NCBI RefSeq assembly: GCF_040183065.1
Contig: NC_091127.1
Location: 105,990,334 to 106,054,333, forward strand
Direction of reading: 5' to 3'
Origin: Periplaneta americana
Taxonomy: Eukaryota > Arthropoda > Insecta > Blattodea > Blattidae
Length of the DNA stretch: 64,000 nt
The stretch's first letter is position 1, and every line of letters begins with the position of its first letter. Shown piece by piece: positions 45,717-56,123 of the stretch. The position numbers and the translations under genes were made by a program. The notes beneath the pieces are model-generated. The model did no database searches. It was not told the DNA's origin and was given only the letters and a program-made list of their open reading frames with translations.

Positions 45717-47957
45717 GAAGGGCTATTAGCAATAAGGGGGAATGTCCACTTTTGTCAGAAATTGAGATATTAGCACCATCCGTTTCTTTATTCGATGTAC
45801 TTTGTTTCACTAACGTTTCCAAGCAATAATGTGCACGGTTACAAATATATCAGGTCTTGTTGTTTTTCTTCTTTTTTGAAAAAAGGGGGAATGTCCAAAG
45901 GTTTATACTGAAGAAGGGGGAATGTCCATTGATGTACGATATGTTGTAAATGTTGCAATCTTGTAATTATAATTAAGCTAATTATTCTTTCCAGATGCTT
46001 CAACAACGTACACATTATTTTGTTTCGTTTAAATGACTGTGGACTTTGGCTTAATGTTTAAATGTGAGTTAGTTACACAGTATTACAGAGCTATTTAATT
46101 TCAACGTAGAAGTTTGTGAAAAATGTCTTTCAATAGTGAGGAAAGCCAGGCAAAATCTACACAGGCCAAGAAACGACCTAGACTGGGTAGATTAACTGAT
46201 GTAAAAAAGAACTCCTAGCTCAGAGCAATGAGACTGGTGAGGATTGTAAATGTGTAAGATATAAGTGCTTTCAAGTTATACCGAAAGTTGACAGAGACCA
46301 GATTATTAAAAATTTCAACAAGTTAACACACAATGAACAAAATTCGTATCTTAGTGGACTTATTACAGTAAACTCAATAAAACGCAGAAGACCTAGGAAA
46401 CCTGAGGAAGATGCTATATTTCACGACAATTCTTATGGTTACAAGGTACAGGTTAACAGGGAGGATGCAGTGATTGAAGTCCCTGTATGCAGCAAAGCTT
46501 TTGGTCGGTGCATGGAATTACCAAGAAGAGGCGAGAAGTAATTCAGAGGTACTTGAAAGAAGGAGTCTCACCCAAAGATCGCCGAGGTAGTCACAAAAAC
46601 AGAAAAAATCGTCTAAGTGAGGATACGTTGAAAGCTGTGTGTGATCGTATTTCGTCATATAAAGGGAGACAGAGTCATTATAGCTTACATGATTCCAAAC
46701 CCATATATCTTCCAGAGGATTTGAATGTCACTAAGATGCATAATCACTTCAGAGAGCGGTATCCAAATCTGAATGTTTATAACAAGTTTATTGCAATATT
46801 TAATGAAAAATTTAACATGAAGTTTGGTTATCTCAGAACTGACACCTATAGTGCATGTGATGAGTTTGTAACAGAAGTTGAATCTCTGAAGAAAAAATTA
46901 CTTAATGTTCCAGTGTCTGATAATGAACATAAATTATTTGAGAAGAAAATACAGGATCTTACCACAGCCAACAGAATCCATAAATTGAAGGCCGTTGTTT
47001 TTTATACAAGGAAAAAAGCAGCTCGAATAAACAGTGAAAAATGTTCGGAACGGGAGGCAACAGCTTTGGTCTATAAAAAAAATTGGAATCTACCTAATGT
47101 TACGTCGAATGATGCATATTATCGCAGACAGCTTGGATTTTACAGTTTTAACATTCACGTTCTATCAACTAAAGAGTCATTTTTTGTGCTTATGACGAAA
47201 CCATTGCTAATAAAGGTGCAAATGAAGTATGTTCATTTTTGCATCACTTCATCATGTGCCATATGAATAAAAATGTTCGATGTCTTGAGGTATTTTGTGA
47301 TTCAGCTTGTGGCCAAAACAAGAATTGGACTGTTTTTAGACTAATGCATTATATTGTGCATCACATTCACAGATTACACTCAATCAAAAAAACGTTCCCA
47401 ATACGTGGTCACTCGTACTTAGAGTGCGATAAAAATTTTGGGCTAGTTACACTGGTTAATGTCAAATTGATTTTTTCTCTATGAATTATTCTAATGGGAG
47501 AAATACTTATGTACCTTTTCCCAAGAGATCAGATATTCCGTAAGTTGTCAATAAACTAATAAAAAAAATTGTGGAAATTGACTTATGCCACTTTTCCCAA
47601 GCATTGAAGAATTGATAAAAAATTAATTTCATTCCATACTAAGTTTATATAGTTAATGTGATTTCTAAAAATTAAACAACATTCACTCTTCAATAATGCA
47701 ATATATAAGGACATTCCCCATTTTTAACATAACAAAATGTGGGTTTGGGTTCTATTTTTTATTTAACTAATAAGGAATGTGTATCAAGGCTATAATATAC
47801 TGTTCCAGATATGTATATTTAATAAAGGTATAAGCTGAAAATAAATTCAAAAATAAAAACTCATTTTATAAAAAAGTACAAAAGATTTAAACTTTAAAAC
47901 CTTAATATCTCAAAAGCAATAAAAATGGACATTCCCCCTTTTTGCTAATAGCCCTTC
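45717..47957 (+). mobile_element. Element A: transposase-bearing element, GGGGGAATGTCC motifs
   Basis: Ends GAAGGGCTATTAGCAATAAG and, other strand, GAAGGGCTATTAGCAAAAAG, with pairing on through GGGGGAATGTCCA. AATT flanks both (45713-45716, 47958-47961). GGGGGAATGTCC occurs at 45736, 45885 and 45917 and inverted near 47702 (one G fewer) and 47928. It carries a transposase pseudogene on the plus strand. 2241 bp, inserted in the MITE at 43175-48038. A 4-bp duplication is seen in Sola-type elements, but I cannot confirm the superfamily. Confidence 0.85.
46123..47551 (+). pseudogene. Transposase of element A, frameshifted
   Basis: ATG 46123 starts MSFNSEESQAKSTQAKKRPR. After one shift: CKCVRYKCFQVIPKVDRDQI, RRPRKPEEDAIFHDNSYGYK. 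After a second shift, the 259-residue frame: SVHGITKKRREVIQRYL, SPKDRRGSHKNRKNRLSE, SHYSLHDSKPIYLPEDLN, FGYLRTDTYSACDEF, PNVTSNDAYYRRQLGFYSFN. After a third shift: LEVFCDSACGQNKNWTVFRL and TFPIRGHSYLECDKNF. This order, with CDSxxGQNKN and GHSYxECDKN as probable catalytic segments, is that of a large, poorly characterised family of insect transposon proteins. The first expected acidic residue in xxDYQKN reads ALVYKKN, so a catalytic aspartate is probably lost. Confidence 0.75.
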
Positions 47958-48041
47958 AATTACAATTATAATTACAAACTTAGCAATTGTGAGAATTTTT
48001 ATTGAAGTCGCAGTTAATAGGTAGAGAATGTTCCCTTGTCA

Positions 48042-49027
48042 GTAAAACGTCCAGGAGAATCCGTATAGGCCATTCTCTATATAATGCTTTTCCAATACAC
48101 TGCGAGCTAAAGCAAGGAAGTGCACATCACCTTTACTTTTTAACTTCGCTCTAGAATATGCCATTAGGAAAGTTTAGAATAACAGAGGGGGTTGGAATTG
48201 GACGGGTTAAATCAGCTTCTTGTCTATGCGGATGACGTGAATATGTTAGGAGAAAATTCACAAACGATTAGGGAAAACACGGAAATTTTACTTGAAGCAA
48301 GTAAAGCGATAGGTTTGGAAGTAAACCCCGAAAAGACAAAGTATATGATTATGACTAGAATATTGTACGAAATGGAAATATAAAAATTGGAGATTTATCC
48401 TTCGAAGAGATGGAAAAAATCAAATATCTTGGAGCAACATTAACAAATATAAATGGCACTCGGGAGGAAATTAAACGCAGAATAAATATAGGAAATGCCT
48501 GTTATTATTCGATAAGTCTCATCTAGTCTGCTGTCAAAAAATCTTAGTTTGAATTTATAAAACTGTTATATTACCGGTTGTTTTGTCTGGTTGTGAAACG
48601 TGGACTCTCATCTTGAGAGAGGAACAGAGATTAAAGGTGTGTGAGAATAAGATTCTTAGAAAAATATTTAGAGCTAAGAGGAATGAAGTTGCAGGAGAAT
48701 GGAGACAGTTACACAATGCAAAACTGCACGCATTGTATTCTTCACATAATTAGGAACATGAAATCCAGACGTTTGAGATGGGCAGGGCATGTAGCACGTA
48801 TGGCGAATACAGAAATGCATATGAAGTATTAGTTGAGAGGCCGAAGGGAATAAGACCTTTGGGGAGAACGAGACGTAGATGGAAGGATAATATTAAAATG
48901 GATTTTAGGGAGGTGGGATATGATGATAGAGACTGGATTAATCTTGCACAGATTAGAGACCGATGGCGAGCTTATATAAGGGCGGCAATGAATCTTCGGG
49001 TTCCTTAAAAGCCGTAAGTAAGTAAGT
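48042..49027 (+). mobile_element. LINE-A, 3' part of the split copy
   Basis: Continues from 43171 at the same point of the protein: RIRIGHSLYNAFPIHCELKQ, then across frameshifts [13 protein letters not shown] with an intact YADD box, [110 protein letters not shown]. The 3' end is CCTTAAAAGCCGTAAGTAAG. Confidence 0.88.
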
Positions 49028-49311
49028 GTACGTGCAAGACGGAGCCTGTTGGTAGCTGGTAGCCTGACTGTAAGGAATTCCCGAACGTTCAGCAAATGAG
49101 ACGTGCAAGACTAGGCCTGCTCGATCGACTGCTACCTAGCCTGTTAGCCCGTTGGTAGCTGGTAGAATGGTTAATCTCATTTTTCCAGCTACCAGCGACC
49201 TAAATGCTTTTACGGCGCATGCGTCCTTCGAGTCCGTAGAATTTCCCCACGTGCTAAACGCCTATTGCTATCCATTTTGGCGCGTATAATGGATTATGAA
49301 AGACTAATTTC

Positions 49312-49312
49312 A

Positions 49313-49360
<48 letters not shown>
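49312..49360. repeat. (AAT)n microsatellite
   Basis: Pure AAT triplets. Confidence 0.95.
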
Positions 49361-49361
<1 letters not shown>

Positions 49362-49544
49362 TATATTTCCGTTAAATACAATACAAAGAAATTGTATATT
49401 TACAAAATTCTAGAACTCCCCTAAAAAGAGTGTTTTCGTGCTCGGGGGAGGATTCGATACATAATATGTTCCGTCATATATTACAACATAATAACATCTA
49501 AAAATTAATCATTACTAATAACAAATTACTTACAAACATTTTTA

Positions 49545-49830
49545 AATTTCAAACTGTTGGAGGTAAATAGATTTGCCCATTTTTTATTAATTTGTTATAA
49601 ATTCTAGGCCCGATATTAGTACTGTGGTTCAAAGCAGTGTTCGTTAAACACTTGGGTTCCAACGAACGTATTGTATCAATGCCTCTGGTTTTGTGTTTGT
49701 GAATATTTGATCTAAAATATGTGTGAATTTTTACGAGTAGGCTATGTATAAAGTTTAATAATGCATAGCTATAAATTTGATGTATTTTAAAGACTTTCAA
49801 TCCTAAAAACAATCAATGTTTACAAATTTT
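49545..49830 (-). mobile_element. LINE C-terminal tail (Jockey/CR1-like)
   Basis: The 87-residue minus frame reads LKVFKIHQIYSYALLNFIHS, HNTRG-like KHKTRGIDTIRSLEPK, and NTALNHSTNIGPRIYNKL. This is the end of a non-LTR RT protein: L.V..IY...L..F, HxxxTR, then a G...YN.L closing motif. It could belong to the same family as LINE-D at 9890. Confidence 0.6.
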
Positions 49831-49889
49831 GGATCATTGAAGTCAATATCTTATTGTGACATTGTGAGATGAGGTAGGAGTTAAAATGG

Positions 49890-49892
49890 ATA

Positions 49893-49966
<74 letters not shown>
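49890..49966. repeat. (AAT)n microsatellite
   Basis: Pure AAT triplets for about 70 bases. Confidence 0.95.
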
Positions 49967-50548
49967 GGTAAAGCTAGCCACTTCATATGCCATAAAGGCA
50001 TTTGGAAGCCATGGAGGTAGAGCCTCATACTTTCTTGATCTCTGCACTACCCATAGAATGAGGTGGTGTGAAATGGATACCAAAACTAAGTAACTTTGTG
50101 AATGAATAATAATTAATGTTTTACAGAAAGTGACGATTTTAGAAACAATCTAATTGTCGATACTGACCTTTTGACACTTAATAGATATTATTTTATCAAT
50201 GTTCTCTTTTCACCAGATTGAACTATATGTGATTTAATGAAAGAGTTTTATTATGACAGAATACGCTTCCCAGAAGTGGAATTATTTACGTGGTTATTTC
50301 CGTACTGAAAGTGCCCAAATATTTAAGGTACATTTAGGAGATCCTGAAGGCCAATACAATCCATCCTGACACATATACAAATTATTGTTTTTTAAAGACA
50401 ATTTTGAAAAAGCAGAGAGCCTAAATTCAGCTACACTGACTGGCAGGAGCAAACAAGCTTTGTTCTGATCGCCCCGACTTTCTGCCCAGCGACCAGTAGC
50501 TTACTAGCTACCAACTCGGTAACCCACCAGACTCTGTCTTGCATGTAC

Positions 50549-50934
50549 CTTAAGGAAGTAAGTAAGTAACTGGTGGCAAGTTGAGGAAATTATCAACCTA
50601 ACAGTGATTTTTAACAAACCTTTTGCTTTAAATTTAGTGACTTTTTAAATTAAAATTATATAAATCATTAAATTCATTCTTAGCAAGCAGTATGTGGCCA
50701 TAACTCAATTATGAACAAAATAGTCTTTAGAGAGTTTTGAATCTAGAGGATTCAATTCTCAGTTTCTGCTCTTAATCGAGAACTAATTTCACTCATTTCG
50801 AAAAAAGTTCCAAAACATTTTGCAACAGGGAACTGGGAGTTCAGAATCAATTCAAGTCTTGTAGGAATGCACATTGAGATACTGCGCATGAGCAAGCAGT
50901 CCAAATTTCTACATACTCATACCTTCTACACAAC
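50549..50934. other. No gene seen
   Basis: Nothing recognised. Confidence 0.5.
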
Positions 50935-52510
50935 TGATGAATTGTTTATACTTGTGAATTGAATTATTCTATTTAATTTGAAATGTACAATTTTATATAG
51001 TCCAACTAAAATATCTTTTTAAATTGATTTAATCTGTTTACTATGCATTGTATATTTTTATGTAGCGTAACTGATGAATTATATATGTTGTAAATTGAAT
51101 AGTGCACTGTATAGCTCAACTGATTAATTGTTTAAGCTTATAAATTGAATTAATCTACTTGATATGAATTTACAATTTTGCATAGCTTAATGAAACTATA
51201 TTTGTAAATTGAATTAATTTGTCTACTATGTATTGTATATGTTTGTAAAGTTTGGCTGATGAATTGTGTATGCTTTTAAAATGAATAGTAGTCTGTATAG
51301 CTCTACTGGTGAATTGTGTATACTGTAAATTGTATAATAGTCTGTATAACTCAATAGATGACTGTTTATGATTATAAATTGAATTAATCCATTTGATATT
51401 AATTGTACAAATTGGTATAGTTTAATGAAAGTATGCTTTAAAATTGAATTAATCTGTTTACTTTATATATTGTGACAGCCACTTGAGATTCGATCTCATG
51501 ACCGGCAGAAGAAGGGCAAGGTCGGCCGTAGTTCGGCGCGGAAGTTGCGCGCACATCTGCTTACTGGGGCAAGTGCTGTGGCTTAGAGAGGAGAGGAGAG
51601 AGAGCGACTGCGGCAGAGAGGGGAGAAATCCAGAGAATTCGAGAGTGCCATCTCTGGACATCCTTGGAAATTTCTAGCATCGTACATTCTCGAAGCTATG
51701 GTTTGGTTATAAATTACGATACGCAAGTGAACTTGAGCAGTTGTTGTTGTTATAGTCGGTGGACAGCAAGCCAGCCTGTCTTGTGTAGCAGTGAAGCCAG
51801 CTTCGAGACCGGAGTTTGACTTTGAGTGTGTCCGCAGCTGTGTGAGCGTCCGAAGTCCTGAGTTTGAGTGCACTGGACCGCAGTTGGCGGACCTGAGTTC
51901 GAAGTTCAGTGGACTGTCTCTGAAGATCTGGGGTTCGAGATACTGTGAACTAGAGTGACTGAGCTAGAAGAACTAGCCAAGGCAAACGAACTGTGAACTG
52001 TGAACTGAGAACTGACAGTTCTGTTTTGTAAATAGTGCTTTGTGAACATTAGTTAAGATTAACAGTTCATTGTTGTTCTCAATAATCCAAGTAAATTGTC
52101 ATTGTCGTCTGTGGAGTGCAATAACGAATACTGTGTTACTGTGTGGAGTGGAAATCCCATTGTTGACGGGAGTAGAATTAAATTGTAGAAAGTGATTATT
52201 ATTGGTGTGAGAATAAAATTACATTATTGTTTTGTATAAAAGTTATAATATGTTTGTATAGGATGGCTGATGAATTGTATGTCTTTATATTGAATACTTC
52301 TGTATACTTCTATTGACGAATTGTTTATGTTTGTAATTTGAAGTAATTTGCATGATATGTATTATTAATGTCCATATATCTCAACTGATTGAATTGTTTA
52401 TGCCTTAAATTGTATTAACTTGTTATATATTATATTTTATAAGTCAACCGATGAATAATCGTTTCTGTTGTAAATTTAATAATCTGATTGACTATGTACT
52501 GTATATTTTT
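50935..52510. repeat. Degenerate tandem array, split by an LTR
   Basis: Variants of CTGATGAATTGT, TTGTAAATTGAATTAATCTG and CTATGTATTGTATAT recur with a loose period of roughly 75-160 bp from 50935 to 51470 and again from 52248 to 52510. The LTR-like block lies between, inside one CTATGTATTGTATATGTTTG unit. Confidence 0.65.
51471..52247 (+). mobile_element. Probable solo LTR
   Basis: A 777-bp, GC-richer block beginning TGTGACAGCC and ending AAAGTTATA, flanked by ATAT on both sides (51467-51470, 52248-52251) and splitting a tandem unit cleanly. No coding. A TGTGACA start is common in Gypsy and BEL/Pao LTRs. The expected CA end is not present (TA), so a point change or a misplaced border is possible. 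No primer binding site or internal region follows, hence solo. Confidence 0.5.
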
Positions 52511-52516
52511 AGTAGA

Positions 52517-52795
52517 GCCATCGATGTAGCTCAGTCGGCAGACTCGCTGGCCTGCTGATCCGGAGCTGCGCTTGGGCTTGGTTTGGATCCCTCATTTGGT
52601 TTCATTGGTTTCTTCCGAGGTTTTCCCCAGCCGTGGGACTGATGCCGGATGGTCTATGGCGAGTCCTCGGCCTCACTTCATTTCACCCACTTTGATCTGA
52701 TTACCTGGTTGGGTTTTTCCGAGGTATTCCCCAACCATAAGGCAAATGGCGAATTCTCGGGCCTCACCTCATCTCACTACATCTCACCAAAATAT
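52517..52795 (+). mobile_element. tRNA-derived SINE with CORE-like body
   Basis: GATGTAGCTCAGTCGGCAGA (A box) and a decayed B box TTTGGATCCC, then TTCCGAGGTTTTCCCCAGCC and the variant repeat TTCCGAGGTATTCCCCAACC. It is followed by an AATTGTAAA-type tail (52796-52880). Confidence 0.75.
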
Positions 52796-52880
52796 TGTAA
52801 ACAATTGTAAAAAATTGTAAGAAATTGTAGAAAATTGCAAAATTGTAAAATTGTAAAAATTATCAAATATTGTAAAAATT

Positions 52881-53343
52881 GCCATTATAATTGTAATCTT
52901 TTAAAATTTTTACTTGTGCCGCATCTTGAAGCTTCATTGCTAATGTAAGATCTATGGAATATAATAAATGAATTGAAATCAAAATCGATTCTGAACTGTG
53001 CTGAAACAAACCTTATAGGTAGTAAATTTGACTACATTGAATTTATCAACGTAAGTGGTATTGTATTCGTTTGAAACAAAGCTTTAACAGTGTATCAAAA
53101 GTGTTAATAAACAGATCGTATTGTTTACTTGAGATAAAGACGTATCATCTGCAGGTAAAATTATCTGGGATAAATTATTTATGGTTGAGGTTAAATAAAT
53201 AATGTAAACTGGAACCAATAATGGACTTACAATTGATTCCTGAGGAACTCCCTAAATTCTGAGTAAGAACTTTATGAATGCGTAAATAAACATCATTAAT
53301 TATATTAATTGATAATTAAATTACATTCAGATTTTGTTATAAT
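52881..53343. other. No gene seen
   Basis: AT-rich, nothing recognised. Confidence 0.5.
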
Positions 53344-53351
53344 GTAGGTAC

Positions 53352-54364
53352 TAGTGATGAGTAGAAAATCACTGATCAGTGATTTTATCACGGTGATCGA
53401 AAAATCACGATCACACCCGTAATTAAACAGCTCTTTAAACAGTTATCAGTGATCACAGATCGAGGGCTAAACTGCTCACCATCTGAGACAGTTCATGTTC
53501 TTTTCCACTGCGTGTGCTGCGCTGCGCTGCTGTGCTTATGCTACCTAGTGACAACACTGGGAACAACTACGCCCGCGAACTGTGAGCGCCTGATTTTAAC
53601 AATACATTCAGTGTAGCCAACTCAGTAGATTTCAGGCTGATCACGGCAGATTTCAATTTCTTAAAGCCGGAAAATATACTATTGTCAGCCGACAGCCGAA
53701 AATCTGGCAGGTTTTTACATTGCTTAATCTGATTCCATTATTTTAAGCAGTGATGTTGTTAATTGGCTACACTATTCAACTAGTAAAATTACAATAATAA
53801 CAAAATTTTACAAAATATGATAATGATTTAAAAAGTAACAATGTTTCATTCATCTTTTGTGTGATACGTGAATTATGTCAAATTACTAATTTTCCGTTTT
53901 TTTCCTACATAATATTTTACTTCAGGAATACCGGAAAAGATAAAATGGACAATCATTATATTGGGTAATCAGAAGTTAAAATAATGTTCAGTTTGTCTAT
54001 AGCATTAGATTAAATGAATGAATAAATAAATAAATACATAAATACTGACTTTCAAATCTTCAATCTGTTTTTAAAAAGATGAAACACCTATATTTACACC
54101 TCAATATTGTGCTTAGAGTTGACTTCTGTGAACTGCAAAAACATAACCTCAACATTTTCTCGCTCTCTCCTACCATGCTCGAAATATCGAGATGGAAACA
54201 TCCGCAGTAAGACGTTCTGATGAGCGGGGAAGAATGAACTCTTCAGTTTTCACCTCGACCAAGTTCGCAGTTCAATCACTGTTTCACTGTAAGATCACCG
54301 TGATCATAAATGAGCAATCACAGGTCGAACAGTGATCACAGAAGAACAGTTAACCTCATCAATA
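53352..54364. mobile_element. hAT-type MITE with GTAGGTAC duplication
   Basis: Ends TAGTGATGAG and, other strand, TATTGATGAG; perfect 8-bp duplication GTAGGTAC at 53344-53351 and 54365-54372. Both ends are dense in ATCACTGATC, ATCACGGTGATC and AGTGATCACAG motifs, and 53365-53386 is a perfect 22-base palindrome. No coding in 1013 bp, so it must have been moved in trans. Confidence 0.85.
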
Positions 54365-54372
54365 GTAGGTAC

Positions 54373-54947
54373 GTAATATTTTTATATAAACCATTTTAGA
54401 TCTTAAATAAATTAAACTGCAGCGTTTCACTCGCATTCACCAGAAGCTATGCTTGTAGAATTTTAAAATTATACTAACGAAATTTAATTTTGGTTTTACC
54501 TATAAACACGCCTGAATTGTTTCCATGATACGAAAATTATTTTCCATGTTGACACGGAAGTTTTGTACTGTGATACGGGCTGAGAGCTTTATGGAAGGGA
54601 GTGCAAGTGTTCGCGCCATTTTATGCGACTGTTAAACCGAGTCTGACACTGGGACAGGTAATTCACGGCTCAGATGGTAGCACTGTCCCACACGGTCGTT
54701 TGCTGCATAGAATACCGCAGCTTAACGCTTAGTACGGGCACTTATGATCGCTTATCCCACCAATGCAATCACAGGCTAATAGCTACAGGGTGTTCATTCG
54801 AACTTAGCCAGAAAACTATCAGAGTTTAACAACGAAACTTTCCTGTGTTTGCTGTGTAATGAAAAAAACATGGTACTAGAGGAATTACATATTCCTTTAT
54901 ATCTGGATCGTCATTATTCCTTTCATTGTACCACAAATATTATTTTA
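54373..54947. other. No gene seen
   Basis: Nothing recognised. Confidence 0.5.
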
Positions 54948-56083
54948 TCTTTCTGTCTCTTTACACTTCCCTATCTCCCTCTCTTTAAACATCCTTTTCT
55001 ATTCCTTCACACCTCCCTCTCTCTTCGCATTTCTCTTTTTCTCTCTTCGCACTTCTCTCTCTCTTTTCACACATCACTTTATCATACTTCACAATCACTT
55101 TCTCTCTCTTCACACATTACTTTCTCTCTCTTCACACATCACTTTCTTCTCCTCATATCCCTTTCTCTATCTCCTCACATCCCTTTCTCTCTCTTCACAA
55201 TTTTATTTCTTTCTCTTCACTCTTCTCTTTCTTTACACCTTCCTTTCTCTCTCTTCACACTATCTTTCTCTGTTTTCACACTTTCCTTTCTCTTCAGACT
55301 TACCTTTCTCTCTCTACACACTTTTCTTCCTCTCTCTCCACACTTTCCTTTCTCTCTCTTCAAACTTCTCTTTCCCTCTCTTCAGAGTTTCCTTTCTCTC
55401 TCTCTCTCTCTCTCCACACTTTCCTTTCTCTCTCTTCACACTTTATTTTCTTTGTTTTCACACTTTGCTTTCTTTGTCTTCACACATTCCTTTCCCTGTC
55501 TTCACACTTTCCTTTCTCTCTCTTCAGACTTCCCTTTCTCTCTCTTCACACTTGTCTTTCTGTCATTTGACACTTACCTTTCTCTCTCTTCACACTTGTC
55601 TTTTCTTCTCTTCACATTTTCCTTACTCTCACTTTGCAGTTTCCTTTCTCTCTCTTCACACTTTCATTTCTTTTTTCACACTTCCATTTCTCTGTCTTCA
55701 TACTTATCTTTTTCTATCTTCACACTTTCCTTTCTTCCTCTTCACACTTACCTTTCTCTCTTTTTCACACTTATCTTTCTCTCTCTTCACACTTATCTCT
55801 CTTCGCACTTTCTTTTTTTTTCTCTTCAAACTTTCCTTTCTCTCTCTTCAGAGTTCCCTTTCTCTCTCTTCACACTTTCATTTCTTTTTTAACACTTCGA
55901 TTTCTCTCTCTTCATACTTCCCTTTCTCCCTTTTGACACTTAAGGGGTTAAGTACAGCTTAGAAGCAGTAAAATGTTTGGAAATATTCAACATTTTTTCC
56001 CCCATTACTGTACAAGTTACAGTAATGAAAATTGGTATGTGTGAAACACTGTTCTTCTGCTATATGAAAAAAATCTTTTTACG

Positions 56084-56123
<40 letters not shown>

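Larger units (their letters stand above)
43175..48038. mobile_element. Small MITE split by two later insertions
   Basis: Left end CAGAGGAACATTCTCTAAC (43175) and right end, other strand, CAAGGGAACATTCTCTACC (48038) pair for about 58 bp, through TTCAATAAAA and TCTCACA(G/A)TTGC. TCA flanks both (43172-43174, 48039-48041). Removing the pogo-like element and element A leaves about 233 bp. It interrupts LINE-A between codons of the RT palm. Confidence 0.75.
49028..50548. mobile_element. Inverted-repeat element with GTTGGTAGC motifs
   Basis: GTACGTGCAAGACGGAGCCT at 49028 and, other strand, GTACATGCAAGACAGAGTCT ending 50548. The motif GTTGGTAGCTGGTAG is at 49049 and 49152; GCTACCA recurs inverted near 49186 and 50499. 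It abuts the LINE-A tail, and GTAAGTAAG is found on both sides, so either the target was the tail or this is chance. It contains two AAT microsatellites and a LINE fragment. Confidence 0.55.

Noticed and set aside
54849..55962. Open frames of 347 and 165 residues with heptad-like repeats
   Set aside because: Produced by the 21-22 bp pyrimidine minisatellite; overlapping frames show the same pattern.
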